A stretch of DNA of 42,584 bases from an uncultured Eubacteriales bacterium (GTDB taxonomy: Bacteria; Bacillota; Clostridia; Oscillospirales; Oscillospiraceae): contig UROF01000021.1 in assembly GCA_900549475.1 (NCBI GenBank), forward strand, positions 1 through 42,584. The letters are read 5' to 3'. Under the pieces are notes generated by a model. It had not been told where the DNA came from. It saw nothing but the letters and a program-made list of their open reading frames with translations, and searched no databases. Below are positions 32,063 through 42,584 of the stretch, in pieces (within the stretch, counting starts at the first letter, position 1; every line of letters begins with the position of its first letter). A program made the position numbers and the translations under genes.

Positions 32063-32415
32063 AAACAACGCAGTTCCTATTAAAAACCAGATAAATCCAT
32101 CCCTTCAAAAGGGCGACAGCCGAAGTCGGACGAGAAGCCCGGCGGAGATCAGATCCCCGGAGGATCTGGTGCTTCAGTGGCAGGGCAACGGCAAGTCCTA
32201 TCCAGACCAATTAGGAAAACAACGGGGGTCTGCAAGGTGAATTGGCCGAAGGCCAAGAGAGGGTGGCCTGGGCCAGGGTCTCCCCAGCGGTTTTTTCCCC
32301 CATTTTTGGGCGGCCAAAAATGGGGCCGCCGGAGGCAACCAGCAAAAAGAAAAAAGCAACCACTAAAAAGAAAGAGGTAAAGAGAGAAAAAATAAAAAGG
32401 AGGTCAAGGGGTACC

Positions 32416-34626
32416 TCACCCCTCGCCTCCCTTTTTCAGCCGCCATCGGAGGCCGGAGTACCGCCGCTGCTGGCGGTCATTCTCCGCCATACGGGCGAGG
32501 GCGCCGTCGTCACCCACCACCACCAGCAGCTCTCTGGCCCGGGTCAGGCCCGTGTACAGCACCCCCCGCACCATCAGCGCCGGGGCAGCGGGAAGGGCTA
32601 CCAGTACCACCGCCCGGTACTCGCTGCCCTGGGCCTTGTGTACCGTCACCGCGTAGGCCAGCTCCAGTTCCGCCAGCATGTCCGTGGTGTAGGTGGCCAC
32701 CCGGTCGTCGAACCGGACGGTGAGCAGCTCCCCGGTGGGGTCGATCTCCTCCACCTGGCCCACGTCGCCGTTGAACATAGCGCTGCCGGTGACGCCGTCG
32801 TCCCGGACCCACAGCACGTCGTAGTTGTTCTTGATCTGCATCACCCGGTCCCCGGTACGGAACACCGTCTCTCCCCATACCTTCTGCCGCTTGTCCGGCG
32901 CGGGGGGATTCAGAGCCGCTTGCAGGGCCCGGTTCAAAGCGGCAGTGCCCCAGGCTCCCTTCCGGGTGGGGCAGAGGACCTGGATCTGCTGGGGCTCCAC
33001 CCCCATGTTCTTGGGAAGGCGCTCCCGGCACAGCTCCACCACCAGCTCCACTGCTGCCTGGGGGTCCCGGCGGCGGAGGAAAAAGAAGTCGCTGTCGCTG
33101 AGATTCTTGAGGGGCGGCAGGCTGCCGCCGTTTACCGCGTGGGCCGCCCGGATAATGGCACTGGATTGTGCCTGCCGGAAGATCTCTGTCAGGGCCACCA
33201 CGGGGATACGTCCGCTGCGGATGAGATCGGAAAATACATTTCCCGGCCCCACCGAGGGCAGCTGATCCGGGTCGCCTACCATGATGAGGCGGCAGTCGGG
33301 CCGCAGGGCAGAGAGCAGGGCGTCCATTAGAGGCAGATCCACCATGCTCATCTCGTCCACGATCACCGCCCCGGCCTCCAGAGGCTCCTTCTCGTTTTTC
33401 TGGAAGGTCACCTCCCCGGTGTCCTCCCGCCAGCTCATGCCCAGGCACCGGTGAATGGTCTGGGCCTCCCGTCCGCACAGCTCTCCCAGCCGCTTGGCGG
33501 CCCGGCCTGTGGGGGCCAGCAGTAAAACGTCACAGCCTAATTTATCCAGCATGGCCACAATGGCCCGCACCGACGTGGTCTTACCGGTACCGGGGCCGCC
33601 GGTGAGGAGCAGCACGCCCTCCTGGGCCGCCAGCTCCACCGCCCGGCGCTGGGCGTCGGCGTAGACGATGCCCTGCTCCTGCTGGATCTGGTCGATGATC
33701 TTATGTACCTGGCGGCAGCGGTCGGTCTGAAAACGGAGCATCCGCTCCAGCCGCTCCGTCACGGAGGTCTCCGCGTCGTAGAGACGGGTGAGGTAGCAGG
33801 CGGTGACTTTGGCCACCGGGTCCTGCCGCACCGCCCCCCGGCCGATCAGGTCATCCAGGGCGATCTCCGCCGTGTCGGCGGGGCAGTCGATGAGCTGCAC
33901 CGCCGCGGCAATAAGCTTCTCCCGGGGGAGAAATACATGGCCGTTGTTCAGATTATAGGTCAGTTCAAAAAGGACGGCAGCCTCCACCCGGCGGCGGCTG
34001 TCACCGGCGATGCCCATAGACAGGGCGATCTCGTCCATGACGGCAAAATCCACGCCGTAGAGCTCGTCCACCAGTAGGTAGGGATTGTCCCGCACCGCAT
34101 CCATGGCCCCCACGCCATAGCGCCGGTAGAGCCGGAGACCCAGGTATAGCGGCAGGTCGTTAACGGCTAAAAAGTCCAGGAGTCGCCGCATACCGGTCTG
34201 GGCCCGGTAGCTCTCGCCGATCTCCATGGCTTTCCGGGCGGTAATGCCCTTGATCTTGGTGAGGAGCTCCGGCTCCTCCTCCAGGATGCGCAGGGTGTTG
34301 CTGCCAAAGCGCTGTACCAGCTTTTCCGCCGTGGCAGGGCCTACGCCTTTGACCACGCCGGAGGAGAGGTAGCTGAGGATGTCGTTTTCCGTGGTGGGCA
34401 TGTGGCGCTCCACCTGCCGGGCCTGGAGCTGCTCGCCGTGGACGGGGTGGGTCATCCACTGGCCGGTGACCACCAGGCTCTCGCCGGGGGCGGCACAGGG
34501 GATGGTGCCTACCACGGTGACCACTTCGCCGCCAGTGGTCACCAGCCGGAGGACGGTGTAGCCGTTTTCCTCGTTCTGGAAGATGAGATTCAATATGGTG
34601 CCGTCCACGGTGTATACGTCGCTCAT
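32416..34626 (-). CDS. recD2: SF1 helicase RecD2
   Basis: 736 aa RecD2-type (no RecBC partner) 5'-3' DNA helicase. N-terminal OB-like region (1-80) and helix-hairpin-helix stretch (SSGVVKGVGPATAEKLVQRFG at about 88-108), then helicase domain 1A with Walker A GGPGTGKTTS near 345-354 and Walker B VIVDEMSMVD near 420. GDPDQLPSVG motif III and QTIHR are present. Domain 2A ends in AYAVTVHKAQGSEY (motif V) and LYTGLTRAREL (motif VI). The family processes DNA ends and stalled forks. AAGGAGC precedes the ATG. The 3' end abuts element Ex. Confidence 0.95.
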   Translation of the reverse strand: MSDVYTVDGTILNLIFQNEENGYTVLRLVTTGGEVVTVVGTIPCAAPGESLVVTGQWMTHPVHGEQLQARQVERHMPTTENDILSYLSSGVVKGVGPATAEKLVQRFGSNTLRILEEEPELLTKIKGITARKAMEIGESYRAQTGMRRLLDFLAVNDLPLYLGLRLYRRYGVGAMDAVRDNPYLLVDELYGVDFAVMDEIALSMGIAGDSRRRVEAAVLFELTYNLNNGHVFLPREKLIAAAVQLIDCPADTAEIALDDLIGRGAVRQDPVAKVTACYLTRLYDAETSVTERLERMLRFQTDRCRQVHKIIDQIQQEQGIVYADAQRRAVELAAQEGVLLLTGGPGTGKTTSVRAIVAMLDKLGCDVLLLAPTGRAAKRLGELCGREAQTIHRCLGMSWREDTGEVTFQKNEKEPLEAGAVIVDEMSMVDLPLMDALLSALRPDCRLIMVGDPDQLPSVGPGNVFSDLIRSGRIPVVALTEIFRQAQSSAIIRAAHAVNGGSLPPLKNLSDSDFFFLRRRDPQAAVELVVELCRERLPKNMGVEPQQIQVLCPTRKGAWGTAALNRALQAALNPPAPDKRQKVWGETVFRTGDRVMQIKNNYDVLWVRDDGVTGSAMFNGDVGQVEEIDPTGELLTVRFDDRVATYTTDMLAELELAYAVTVHKAQGSEYRAVVLVALPAAPALMVRGVLYTGLTRARELLVVVGDDGALARMAENDRQQRRYSGLRWRLKKGGEG

Positions 34627-34683
34627 GCCGCCTGCTCCTTGGTAATCTCGCCGGTTTGCGGGCAGGCCCCGGCGGCGGGCCGT

Positions 34684-35028
34684 TTAGGTGTCGGTGTCCC
34701 CGCCCAGAATGCGGGGGATATCCTCCCGGCTGCACAGGCATACCCGGCGGCCTTTTGAGAGGAGTGTGGCTACCTGCCGTCCCTCCTCAGTAAGGCCGCA
34801 GTCCGCCAGAAGAATGGAGGAAAACAGTCCCTCCTCCTGGTCCAGGGCCTCCAGAGAGCGGACCTGTTCCTCCAGGTATTCTCCGTCTCCCCGGGCGGGG
34901 AGCAGGGCTATGGTCTCGCTCCGGCGGCGGGGCCGGATAAACAGCAGGCCTCGGACCAGTGCCCAGAAAAGGGACGCCAGGCCGATGGCTGCCAGAAGAG
35001 CCAGAAGGCCGTCCTGCCACAGATGCAT
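34684..35028 (-). CDS. Small membrane-anchored protein, unknown function
   Basis: 114 aa, not recognised. N-terminal membrane helix (about 6-30, LLALLAAIGLASLFWALVRG), then a basic stop-transfer (RPRRR) and a soluble domain of about 80 residues with EEQVRSLEALDQEEGLFSSI and LLADCGLTEEGRQVATLL. The ending resembles a truncated enzyme fold, but no motif allows a name. GGAGGAC precedes the ATG. It ends 57 bp before recD2, so both may share a transcript. 35029-35104 shows nothing else. Confidence 0.7.
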   Translation of the reverse strand: MHLWQDGLLALLAAIGLASLFWALVRGLLFIRPRRRSETIALLPARGDGEYLEEQVRSLEALDQEEGLFSSILLADCGLTEEGRQVATLLSKGRRVCLCSREDIPRILGGDTDT

Positions 35029-35104
35029 AAGAGTCCTCCGTTCCGCCGTCCATACGGCTGATGAGATGTTCTTACGTCAGTCTATGCGGCGGAGGGGCGG
35101 AGGG

Positions 35105-35590
35105 TTAAAAGAGGCTGGCCACGCCGAAGGTGAGGATGCTGATGGCGATACCGGCCACCAGGACCCCGGCGAAAATGGAGGGCAGAGCCTTGCGCAGGGG
35201 CATGTCCAGGAAGGCGGCGGCCAGGGCGCCGGTCCAGGCGCCGGTGCCGGGCAGGGGGATGGCCACAAAGATGGCCAGGCCCAGGTATTTGTACTTGGTC
35301 ACTTTCTGGCCCTTGAGATGGGCTTTCTGCTCCAGCTTGGTGACCAGATGGTTCAGCCGGGGCAGGTGACGGCGCATCCATTGGAAGATGCGGCGGATGT
35401 ACACCACGATAAAGGGCACCGGCAGCATATTGCCGATGACGGCGGCCAGATAGGCCAGCCATACCGGCAGGCCTACGCCGACACCGAAGGGGATGCCGCC
35501 CCGCAGTTCGATGACAGGGATCATGGACACCAGGAGGGTAAAGCAGAACTCGCCGCCCAGGGTGTCGTTGAGCCATTGCAGAATATCCAT
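35105..35590 (-). CDS. Small multidrug export (COG2426) family membrane protein
   Basis: 161 aa from MDILQWLND, with GAGGTCTCT before this ATG; the ORF runs eleven codons further upstream without support. About four membrane segments are seen. The family signature PVIELRGGIPFGVGVGLP is at about 26-43; a basic loop (YIRRIFQWMRRHLPRLNHL), KYLGLAIFVAIPLPGTGAW and a C-terminal helix follow. The family name rests on limited work; transport function is not certain. Its upstream region is element E3. Confidence 0.85.
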   Translation of the reverse strand: MDILQWLNDTLGGEFCFTLLVSMIPVIELRGGIPFGVGVGLPVWLAYLAAVIGNMLPVPFIVVYIRRIFQWMRRHLPRLNHLVTKLEQKAHLKGQKVTKYKYLGLAIFVAIPLPGTGAWTGALAAAFLDMPLRKALPSIFAGVLVAGIAISILTFGVASLF

Positions 35591-35662
35591 AGAGACCTCG
35601 TTTCTGTGTTTGCCGCCTTCCACCGGCGGGGCTTTTTGCCGCCTGCTCAGGCGGTGGGTGGT

Positions 35663-36300
35663 TCTGCCGCCGAAACCCGGCGGCGGGGGTGGTTGTCAGA
35701 GGATGTTTCCTCTGAATCTCTTTTTTCAGCCTTTTGGTTTGTGGGTTCCCGCACCCACGGGCGGGGTACTTTTCCCTCGCCGGAAAAGTACCCAAAAGGG
35801 CGCCAGGGAGACCCTGGACCCCCTCTGTTAGTCTAATCAGACGCCTGCAAAGGAGATACCGGGCAGCCACTGAAATACCGCTTGCCTCCGGCTTCCTCGT
35901 AATCGGTGCGGTGGGTCACGCACTTCGCCTGACGGCCCTCGTGCTGAGGGCTGTTTCTTTTTTTGGGGGGCGGAAGCAGAGCGTTTTCCATAGACGCAGG
36001 CAGCTGAACGCAGAAATCAGATTCGCCTGTCCCTTTAACAGGGCGACAGCCGAAGTTGGACAAGCAGCCCGCCCCAGATCAGACGCCCGGAGGATTTTGC
36101 TAATTCAGTGGCAGCTGGGTATCAAATTTACCCCAGACCGATTGGGGCAAACCGGGGTCCGGGGTGTCCCCGGCGCTTTTTTGGTGACTTTTTGTGCGTA
36201 CAAAAAGTTACCCGGGGCCGGGGCGGGGAGCCCCGAGAGCCAAGTCCCGAAGCGGCTCGCTTCGGATGCGCCCGGGGTTCGGGGCCGGGCAGGCCCCGCC
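35663..36300. repeat. Intergenic inverted-unit element E3
   Basis: Begins with a G-rich edge (35663-35695), then the cap hairpin TCAGAGG...CCTCTGA (35696-35715). Then comes hairpin GGGTACTTTTCC/GGAAAAGTACCC (35764-35793), a left arm with GCCACTGAAATACCG and ACTTCGCCTGACGGCCCTCG, and a right arm in reverse complement with CAGGGCGACAGCCGAAG (about 36041-36057). Hairpin GGTGACTTTTTGT... ends it at 36182-36212. A right cap is absent; the right end runs into uvrA. It fills the 716-bp gap between uvrA and the COG2426 gene. No coding features in it are credible. Confidence 0.85.
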
Positions 36301-36306
36301 GACAGC

Positions 36307-39138
<2,832 letters not shown>

Positions 39139-39141
39139 GGT

Positions 39142-40092
39142 TTACCCATCCTTTTGCTCTGTGAGTGTCCCCGCCAGGGCCACTGCGCCGTCCCGGAGGA
39201 GCTGTATGTTCTCTTCCTCCAGCACCGTGTCACGGCGGGTATGTATCCTGTCCATATAGTATCCGATCACCGGTGCTTTTTTCAGGGCCGCGATCCCCAC
39301 GCCCCGGCGGAATACCGCCTGGTCTGAGGGGTAGAGGCCAAAGCCCCGGACAACTTCCACGATTTTTTTGTCCTCGGAGAGGAATGCCTTCTCCAGAAGG
39401 GCCATGACCTCCGGGGATTTCTTCACTGCCTTGCTGGGGAAAAACTGGAGATAGTCTCCATCTCCCACGCAGTCGAAGTTGAGGATAAGGGTGTCGGCCT
39501 TCACCCGGCGGTGAGCGGAGGTAAAGGCGGAGGAGCCGAAAAGGCCCTTCTCCTCGTTGTCAAACCATACGAAGCACACCGTATGGCGCATCTCCGGAGG
39601 CAGGGCGGCGGCGATCTCCAGGAGGGTCACTACGCCGCTGGTGTTGTCATTGGCGGTGTGCCGGTTGGCTTTGCCTGCCAGCATCCACCAGATGCAGAAG
39701 CCCAGCACCGCGTACAAGACCGGCATCTGCACCCACAGCGGCGGGTCAAAGGCCAGCAGCAGGCCTACCTCCACCACTACGGCCAGCACCAGGAACAGCA
39801 CCACCAGGGCAAGCTGGTAGAGGAGGTATACGAAAAGGTTCCTGGGGGTGATAAAGTTGGGAAAGGGGAGTACGGCGCAGGTGTCGTAGTGGGCGGTAAA
39901 GAGGACTTTGGCCTTCTCCGGGTCTCCGGCCACTACGTTGTGGTTCATCACCAGGACACGGCCCGACTCCACCCGGGGGGTGTAGCCCAGCTTCTCCAGC
40001 TCCTGACAAAGGTATGCCCGGAAGGCTTCCTTTTGTTTCTTGCTTTTTCGTACCTCATAGGCGGTGAGGACTGTTTTTGCCGCTTCCGTCAT
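39142..40092 (-). CDS. M28 family metallopeptidase with membrane insert
   Basis: 316 aa. Zn ligands of the M28 fold are visible: His and Asp in FTAHYDTC (about 66-70), Asp in TANDNTSG (about 147-153), the Glu pair in DNEEKGLFGS, Asp in ILNFDCVGDGD and a final His in DRIHTRRD (about 289). Between the first two ligand blocks are two hydrophobic helices (about 88-108 and 117-137), so the enzyme is membrane-anchored and probably faces the cytosol. Substrate unknown (aminopeptidase or related). AAAGGAATT precedes the ATG; element E4 lies about 55 bp upstream. Directly followed by uvrA. Confidence 0.88.
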   Translation of the reverse strand: MTEAAKTVLTAYEVRKSKKQKEAFRAYLCQELEKLGYTPRVESGRVLVMNHNVVAGDPEKAKVLFTAHYDTCAVLPFPNFITPRNLFVYLLYQLALVVLFLVLAVVVEVGLLLAFDPPLWVQMPVLYAVLGFCIWWMLAGKANRHTANDNTSGVVTLLEIAAALPPEMRHTVCFVWFDNEEKGLFGSSAFTSAHRRVKADTLILNFDCVGDGDYLQFFPSKAVKKSPEVMALLEKAFLSEDKKIVEVVRGFGLYPSDQAVFRRGVGIAALKKAPVIGYYMDRIHTRRDTVLEEENIQLLRDGAVALAGTLTEQKDG

Positions 40093-40129
40093 GGGGAATT
40101 CCTTTCTTTTCCTTTTATTTCCGGCTGCC

Positions 40130-40805
40130 GCCGGCGGGGGGGCTTGTCAGAGGATGGTTCCTCTGAACGTCTCGTTTTTAGTCTCTCAGGCTGTTTGGGG
40201 TATTCCGCGCTCCGGCGCGGGTTACTTTGCCCTCGGCGGCAAAGTAACCCACTCGGCCTAAGAGCCGCCGCCATGCGGCGGTTGGCCTCGTAAGCGCCCG
40301 CCTGCGGGCGGGTGAAAACGCCGCCGGGGATTCCCCGGACCCCGATTTGTCCAATCGGACGCCTGCAAGGGAGATACCCGGTTGCCACTGAAATACCGCG
40401 GCCTGCTGGCCCCTCGTAATCGGTGCGGTGGGTATCCAACCTTGCCTAACGGCCCTCGGGCTGTGGGATGTTGCAATTTTTGCTGGCGACAGTCTGTGCA
40501 GCTTCGATAGCCCCAGGCAGCTCGTCACAAAAAACCAGATTCGCTTCTCCCTTCAACAGGGCGACAGCCGAAGCCGGACGAGATACCCGCCACAGATCAG
40601 ATGCCCGAAGGATTCGGTGGTTCAGTGGCTGCGTACTTACTAAGTTCTAGCCAGACCGATTGGACAAGGCGGGTGTCCAGCCCGAAGGGGGCTGGCGCTT
40701 TTTCGGTTCACTTTTGGGCGGCCAAAAGTGAACCCCGGGGTCTGGGGGCGGAGCTCCCATCGGAGAGCACCCAGCTCCGGGGGTAGAACCCCCGTCAAGC
40801 TCCGC
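40130..40805. repeat. Intergenic inverted-unit element E4
   Basis: Cap hairpin TCAGAGGATGGTTCCTCTGA at 40147-40166, hairpin GGGTTACTTTGCC/GGCAAAGTAACCC at 40219-40250. Next is an extra module (CACTCGGCCTAAGAGCC..., about 40250-40318), shared with Ex and, reversed, with E5. The left arm is at about 40319-40475 and the right arm at about 40560-40700. Hairpin GGTTCACTTTTGG/CCAAAAGTGAACC follows at 40705-40734. The remainder to 40810 is GC-rich, without a right cap. It fills the 718-bp gap; no gene. Confidence 0.85.
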
Positions 40806-40810
40806 CGGGA

Positions 40811-41302
40811 TTACCCCACAATAATATCCGCCGCCTTGCCCCGCACCAGGTCCATCAGGGCCTGAGGGGCCAGAGCCACCTGCCAGCCGATCTTCCCGGC
40901 GGAGACCATGATGACCTCATGATCCAGGGCGGAAAGGTGGAACACAGTGGGGTAGAGCTTCTTCATCCCTACGGGGCTGCAGCCGCCCCGGACATAGCCG
41001 GTGAGGCCGTTGATCTCGCTGACATGGACCATGCCGATGGATTTTTCTCCTACCGCCTTGGCGGCCTTCTTGAGATCCAGACTCTCCTCTACCGGCACCA
41101 CGAATACGTAGATGCCATTGCTGGCTCCCCGGGCCACCAGAGTTTTGAACACCGCCGCCGGGTCCTGACCCAGGCTCCGGGCCACTGTGGCCCCGTCCAC
41201 CGGTACCCCCTCCTCGTGGGGGTAGGTGTAGGCGGTGTAGGGGATCTTCTTTTGCTCCAGCGTCCGCATGACGTTGGTTTTTTCTTCCTTGTGCTTTGCC
41301 AT
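40811..41302 (-). CDS. ybaK: YbaK/EbsC-type aminoacyl-tRNA deacylase
   Basis: 163 aa. The family hydrolyses mischarged Cys-tRNA(Pro), with bacterial paralogues acting on other pairs. Family features: ATVARSLGQDPAAVFKTLVA (about 39-58, with the catalytic Lys in FKTL), GIYVFVVPVEESLDLKKAAKA, GYVRGGCSPVGMKK (GG-C-SPxG near 102-115) and a C-terminal LALAPQALMDL-like stretch. Length is typical. GAGGTAACG precedes the ATG. A membrane protein gene starts 17 bp upstream, probably in the same transcript. Confidence 0.92.
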   Translation of the reverse strand: MAKHKEEKTNVMRTLEQKKIPYTAYTYPHEEGVPVDGATVARSLGQDPAAVFKTLVARGASNGIYVFVVPVEESLDLKKAAKAVGEKSIGMVHVSEINGLTGYVRGGCSPVGMKKLYPTVFHLSALDHEVIMVSAGKIGWQVALAPQALMDLVRGKAADIIVG

Positions 41303-41319
41303 GTTGCGTTACCTCGTCG

Positions 41320-42066
41320 TTATGAGACCATGGTGAGGCCCCAGATGTACATGCCCAGTATGACCACCGTCCCGATCACCCAGCCCGCTTTCTGCATGGA
41401 GAGGTAGAAATCCGATGGCTCGGGATTTTGGACAGAGAAGCTGTAGCGAAAATAGAAAAATGCCAGGGGGAAGGCAATATCTACTGCGGCGAGCAGGCTG
41501 ATAAACAGGGTGACAGCCCAGATAGCCCAGCTGCCCCGATGGACGGCCTCCGGTCCCAGGGCGAAATAGAGGATATCGAAAGCATCCAGTTGATAGCTGC
41601 TCCAGTAGGAGGAGTAGGAGGTGTTGGTGCCGATGGAGAGCCCCGGCTCCCAGGAGCCGTCCTTATGGTAAAGAAGGCCGGAGGACTTGTCATAGCCGCC
41701 GGAAAAGACCACGGTATCATCCAGGAAAATCTTCACCCGGGGCACGGCGCCGCCGTATTCCCGGGAAATGGTTCCCTCCGGCCAGGTCACCCGGCCTGTA
41801 TGACGCCGGAGACTGCCGATGGCGAAGTCCACCACAGTGTCCGCCCCGTCGGGGTAAACCCGGACGGACACGTCCTGTCCGTGGGAGGCACCGGTGTAGA
41901 CCGCTGTATTTTCTGTTTGGGCGGGCCGCAGCAGGCTGTCTGCCCACTCCACCCGCGGCTGGCTGCGGAAAACAACGGTAAGGACAGCGAATAGGACCGC
42001 CATGACAGCCAGCAGGATCAGTAGGATCTTTTGCAACAAAGTACGTCCGGTGGTCTCCTCGTACAT
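41320..42066 (-). CDS. Membrane protein with extracytoplasmic beta-rich domain, unknown
   Basis: 248 aa, not recognised. One N-terminal helix (about 11-33), an extracytoplasmic region (about 34-170) with alternating beta-like stretches (VSVRVYPDGADTVVDFAIG, VKIFLDDTVVFSGGYD), then two helices near 178-205 and 224-245 around FPLAFFYFRYSF. The layout suggests a sensor or surface protein, but no family motif is visible. GGAGG precedes the ATG. It sits 17 bp before ybaK. Element E5 lies about 44 bp upstream. Confidence 0.75.
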   Translation of the reverse strand: MYEETTGRTLLQKILLILLAVMAVLFAVLTVVFRSQPRVEWADSLLRPAQTENTAVYTGASHGQDVSVRVYPDGADTVVDFAIGSLRRHTGRVTWPEGTISREYGGAVPRVKIFLDDTVVFSGGYDKSSGLLYHKDGSWEPGLSIGTNTSYSSYWSSYQLDAFDILYFALGPEAVHRGSWAIWAVTLFISLLAAVDIAFPLAFFYFRYSFSVQNPEPSDFYLSMQKAGWVIGTVVILGMYIWGLTMVS

Positions 42067-42090
42067 GGCGGCCTCCTTTCTTACTTGCCG

Positions 42091-42584
42091 ACTGCCGCCG
42101 GGCTTCTAATCAGAGGATGGATCCTCTGAATCGCTCTTGATTCAGCCTTTCAGGCTGGTTTTGTCTCCGACGGGTAACTTTTTGTACACACAAAAAGTCA
42201 CCAAAAAAGCGCCGGGGATTCCCCGGATCCCCTTTTTGCCCAATCGGTCAACATCAGGAAAGGTACCGGGCAGCCACTGGAATACTGCCAGGCCGCAGGC
42301 CTCCTCGTAATCGGTGCGGCGGGTCACGAACTTCGCCTGACGGCCCTCGGGATGAGGGGTGTTTCTTATCATGCGAAACAGACAGATGGTTCTACCCCTT
42401 TGACAGGGCCGGAGGCCGAAGTCAGAATAGAACCCCACCTCAGATCAGATGCCAAAAGAAACTGGTTCAGTGGCTGCGCAGCGGCAAATCTGCACAGACT
42501 GATTGGGCAAAAATCGGGGTCCGGGGGAACCCCGGCGGCGTTTTCACCCGCCCGCAGGCGGGCGCTTACGAGGCCAACCGCCGC
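42091..42584. repeat. Intergenic inverted-unit element E5, cut by window edge
   Basis: G/C edge (from 42091), cap hairpin TCAGAGGATGGATCCTCTGA (42110-42129), then hairpin GGGTAACTTTTTGT/ACAAAAAGTCACC (about 42174-42203). The left arm has GCCACTGGAATAC and ACTTCGCCTGACGGCCCTCGG, and the right arm has ATCAGATG and GTTCAGTGGCTGCG. The window ends inside the extra module also seen in E4 and Ex, here in opposite orientation (about 42541-42584). Confidence 0.85.

Larger units (their letters stand above)
31175..32400. repeat. Intergenic inverted-unit element Ex carrying two XRE genes
   Basis: The left arm (about 31308-31490) reappears reversed and diverged at about 32107-32290. Both arms contain, in the same order, GGGGACACCCTGG or GGGGAGACCCTGG, CCACCTTCTCTTGGG or CCACCCTCTCTTGG, CAATTCACCTTGC, CCACTGAA, GATCTGATCT or CATCTGATCT and CGCCCTTTTGAAGG. 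Flanking hairpins are GGGTTACTTTGCC/GGCAAAGTAACCC at 31198-31229 and CCCCATTTTTGG/CCAAAAATGGGG at 32297-32325. The 600-bp centre holds two regulator genes, their operators and a terminator. The cap hairpin TCAGAGG found in the other copies is missing here. Confidence 0.85.

Noticed and set aside
40089..40528. Frames in element E4 with peptides similar to those in the comF upstream region
   Set aside because: The similarity comes from the shared repeat DNA, not from a gene; frame and start are not conserved.
41755..41770. Noc-binding-site-like CCCGGGAAAT
   Set aside because: Only one half matches the ATTTCCCGGGAAAT palindrome and it lies in a coding gene; most likely chance.

Overview
The window looks like a chromosomal segment of a GC-rich Gram-positive gut Clostridium relative, probably Oscillospiraceae (Flavonifractor/Pseudoflavonifractor type). 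This is inferred from a T-box leader, Spo0J- and Noc-type ParB proteins, DnaD/DnaI-type primosome proteins, MreBCD and ZapA, strong AGGAGG ribosome binding sites and TTGACA/TATAAT promoters; no marker was searched. Almost all genes lie on the minus strand. Two consensus parS sites and the parA-parB-serS-rsmG order suggest an origin-proximal region, but no DnaA-box cluster (oriC) was found.

Layout, left to right: aspS (cut by the window edge) and hisS behind a T-box leader; then the minus-strand run parA, parB, serS, a Cys-rich small protein, rsmG, a minD-like ATPase and an mgsA-like gene. Next is a 1.2 kb intergenic region with a large repeat element (E1) and a second parS. After it comes a long minus-strand run zapA, U32 peptidase, dut, maf, mreC, mreD, mrdA (PBP2) and a cytosolic GH13 amylase. 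Divergent from zapA are dnaD-like and dnaI-like helicase-loader genes. Then come a hydantoin/dihydropyrimidine pair (M20 carbamoylase and hydantoinase), a noc-like parB, purine nucleoside phosphorylase, tRNA-Val(GAC), an SDR oxidoreductase, an 8-TM membrane protein, mreB, comF, two tandem XRE regulators, recD2, two small membrane proteins, uvrA, an M28 peptidase with membrane segments, a YbaK-type deacylase and a membrane protein of unknown function.

The genes cover cell-shape and division (mreBCD, PBP2, zapA, minD), origin segregation (ParABS, Noc), replication restart or initiation (DnaD/DnaI), repair and uptake (UvrA, RecD2, ComF), translation (AspRS, HisRS, SerRS, YbaK, RsmG) and nucleotide metabolism (Dut, Maf, PNP, hydantoinase pair). 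In many Clostridia mreBCD, PBP2, min genes, rodA and mgsA form one cluster; here they are split across three places.

The most unusual content is a family of five large GC-rich intergenic elements (9.5-10.4, 31.2-32.4, 35.7-36.3, 40.1-40.8 and 42.1 kb to the edge). Each is built from two diverged copies of a unit of about 150-180 bp in inverted orientation, capped by perfect hairpins. One copy carries two AT-richer XRE regulator genes between its arms. I do not recognise the family as a named class.
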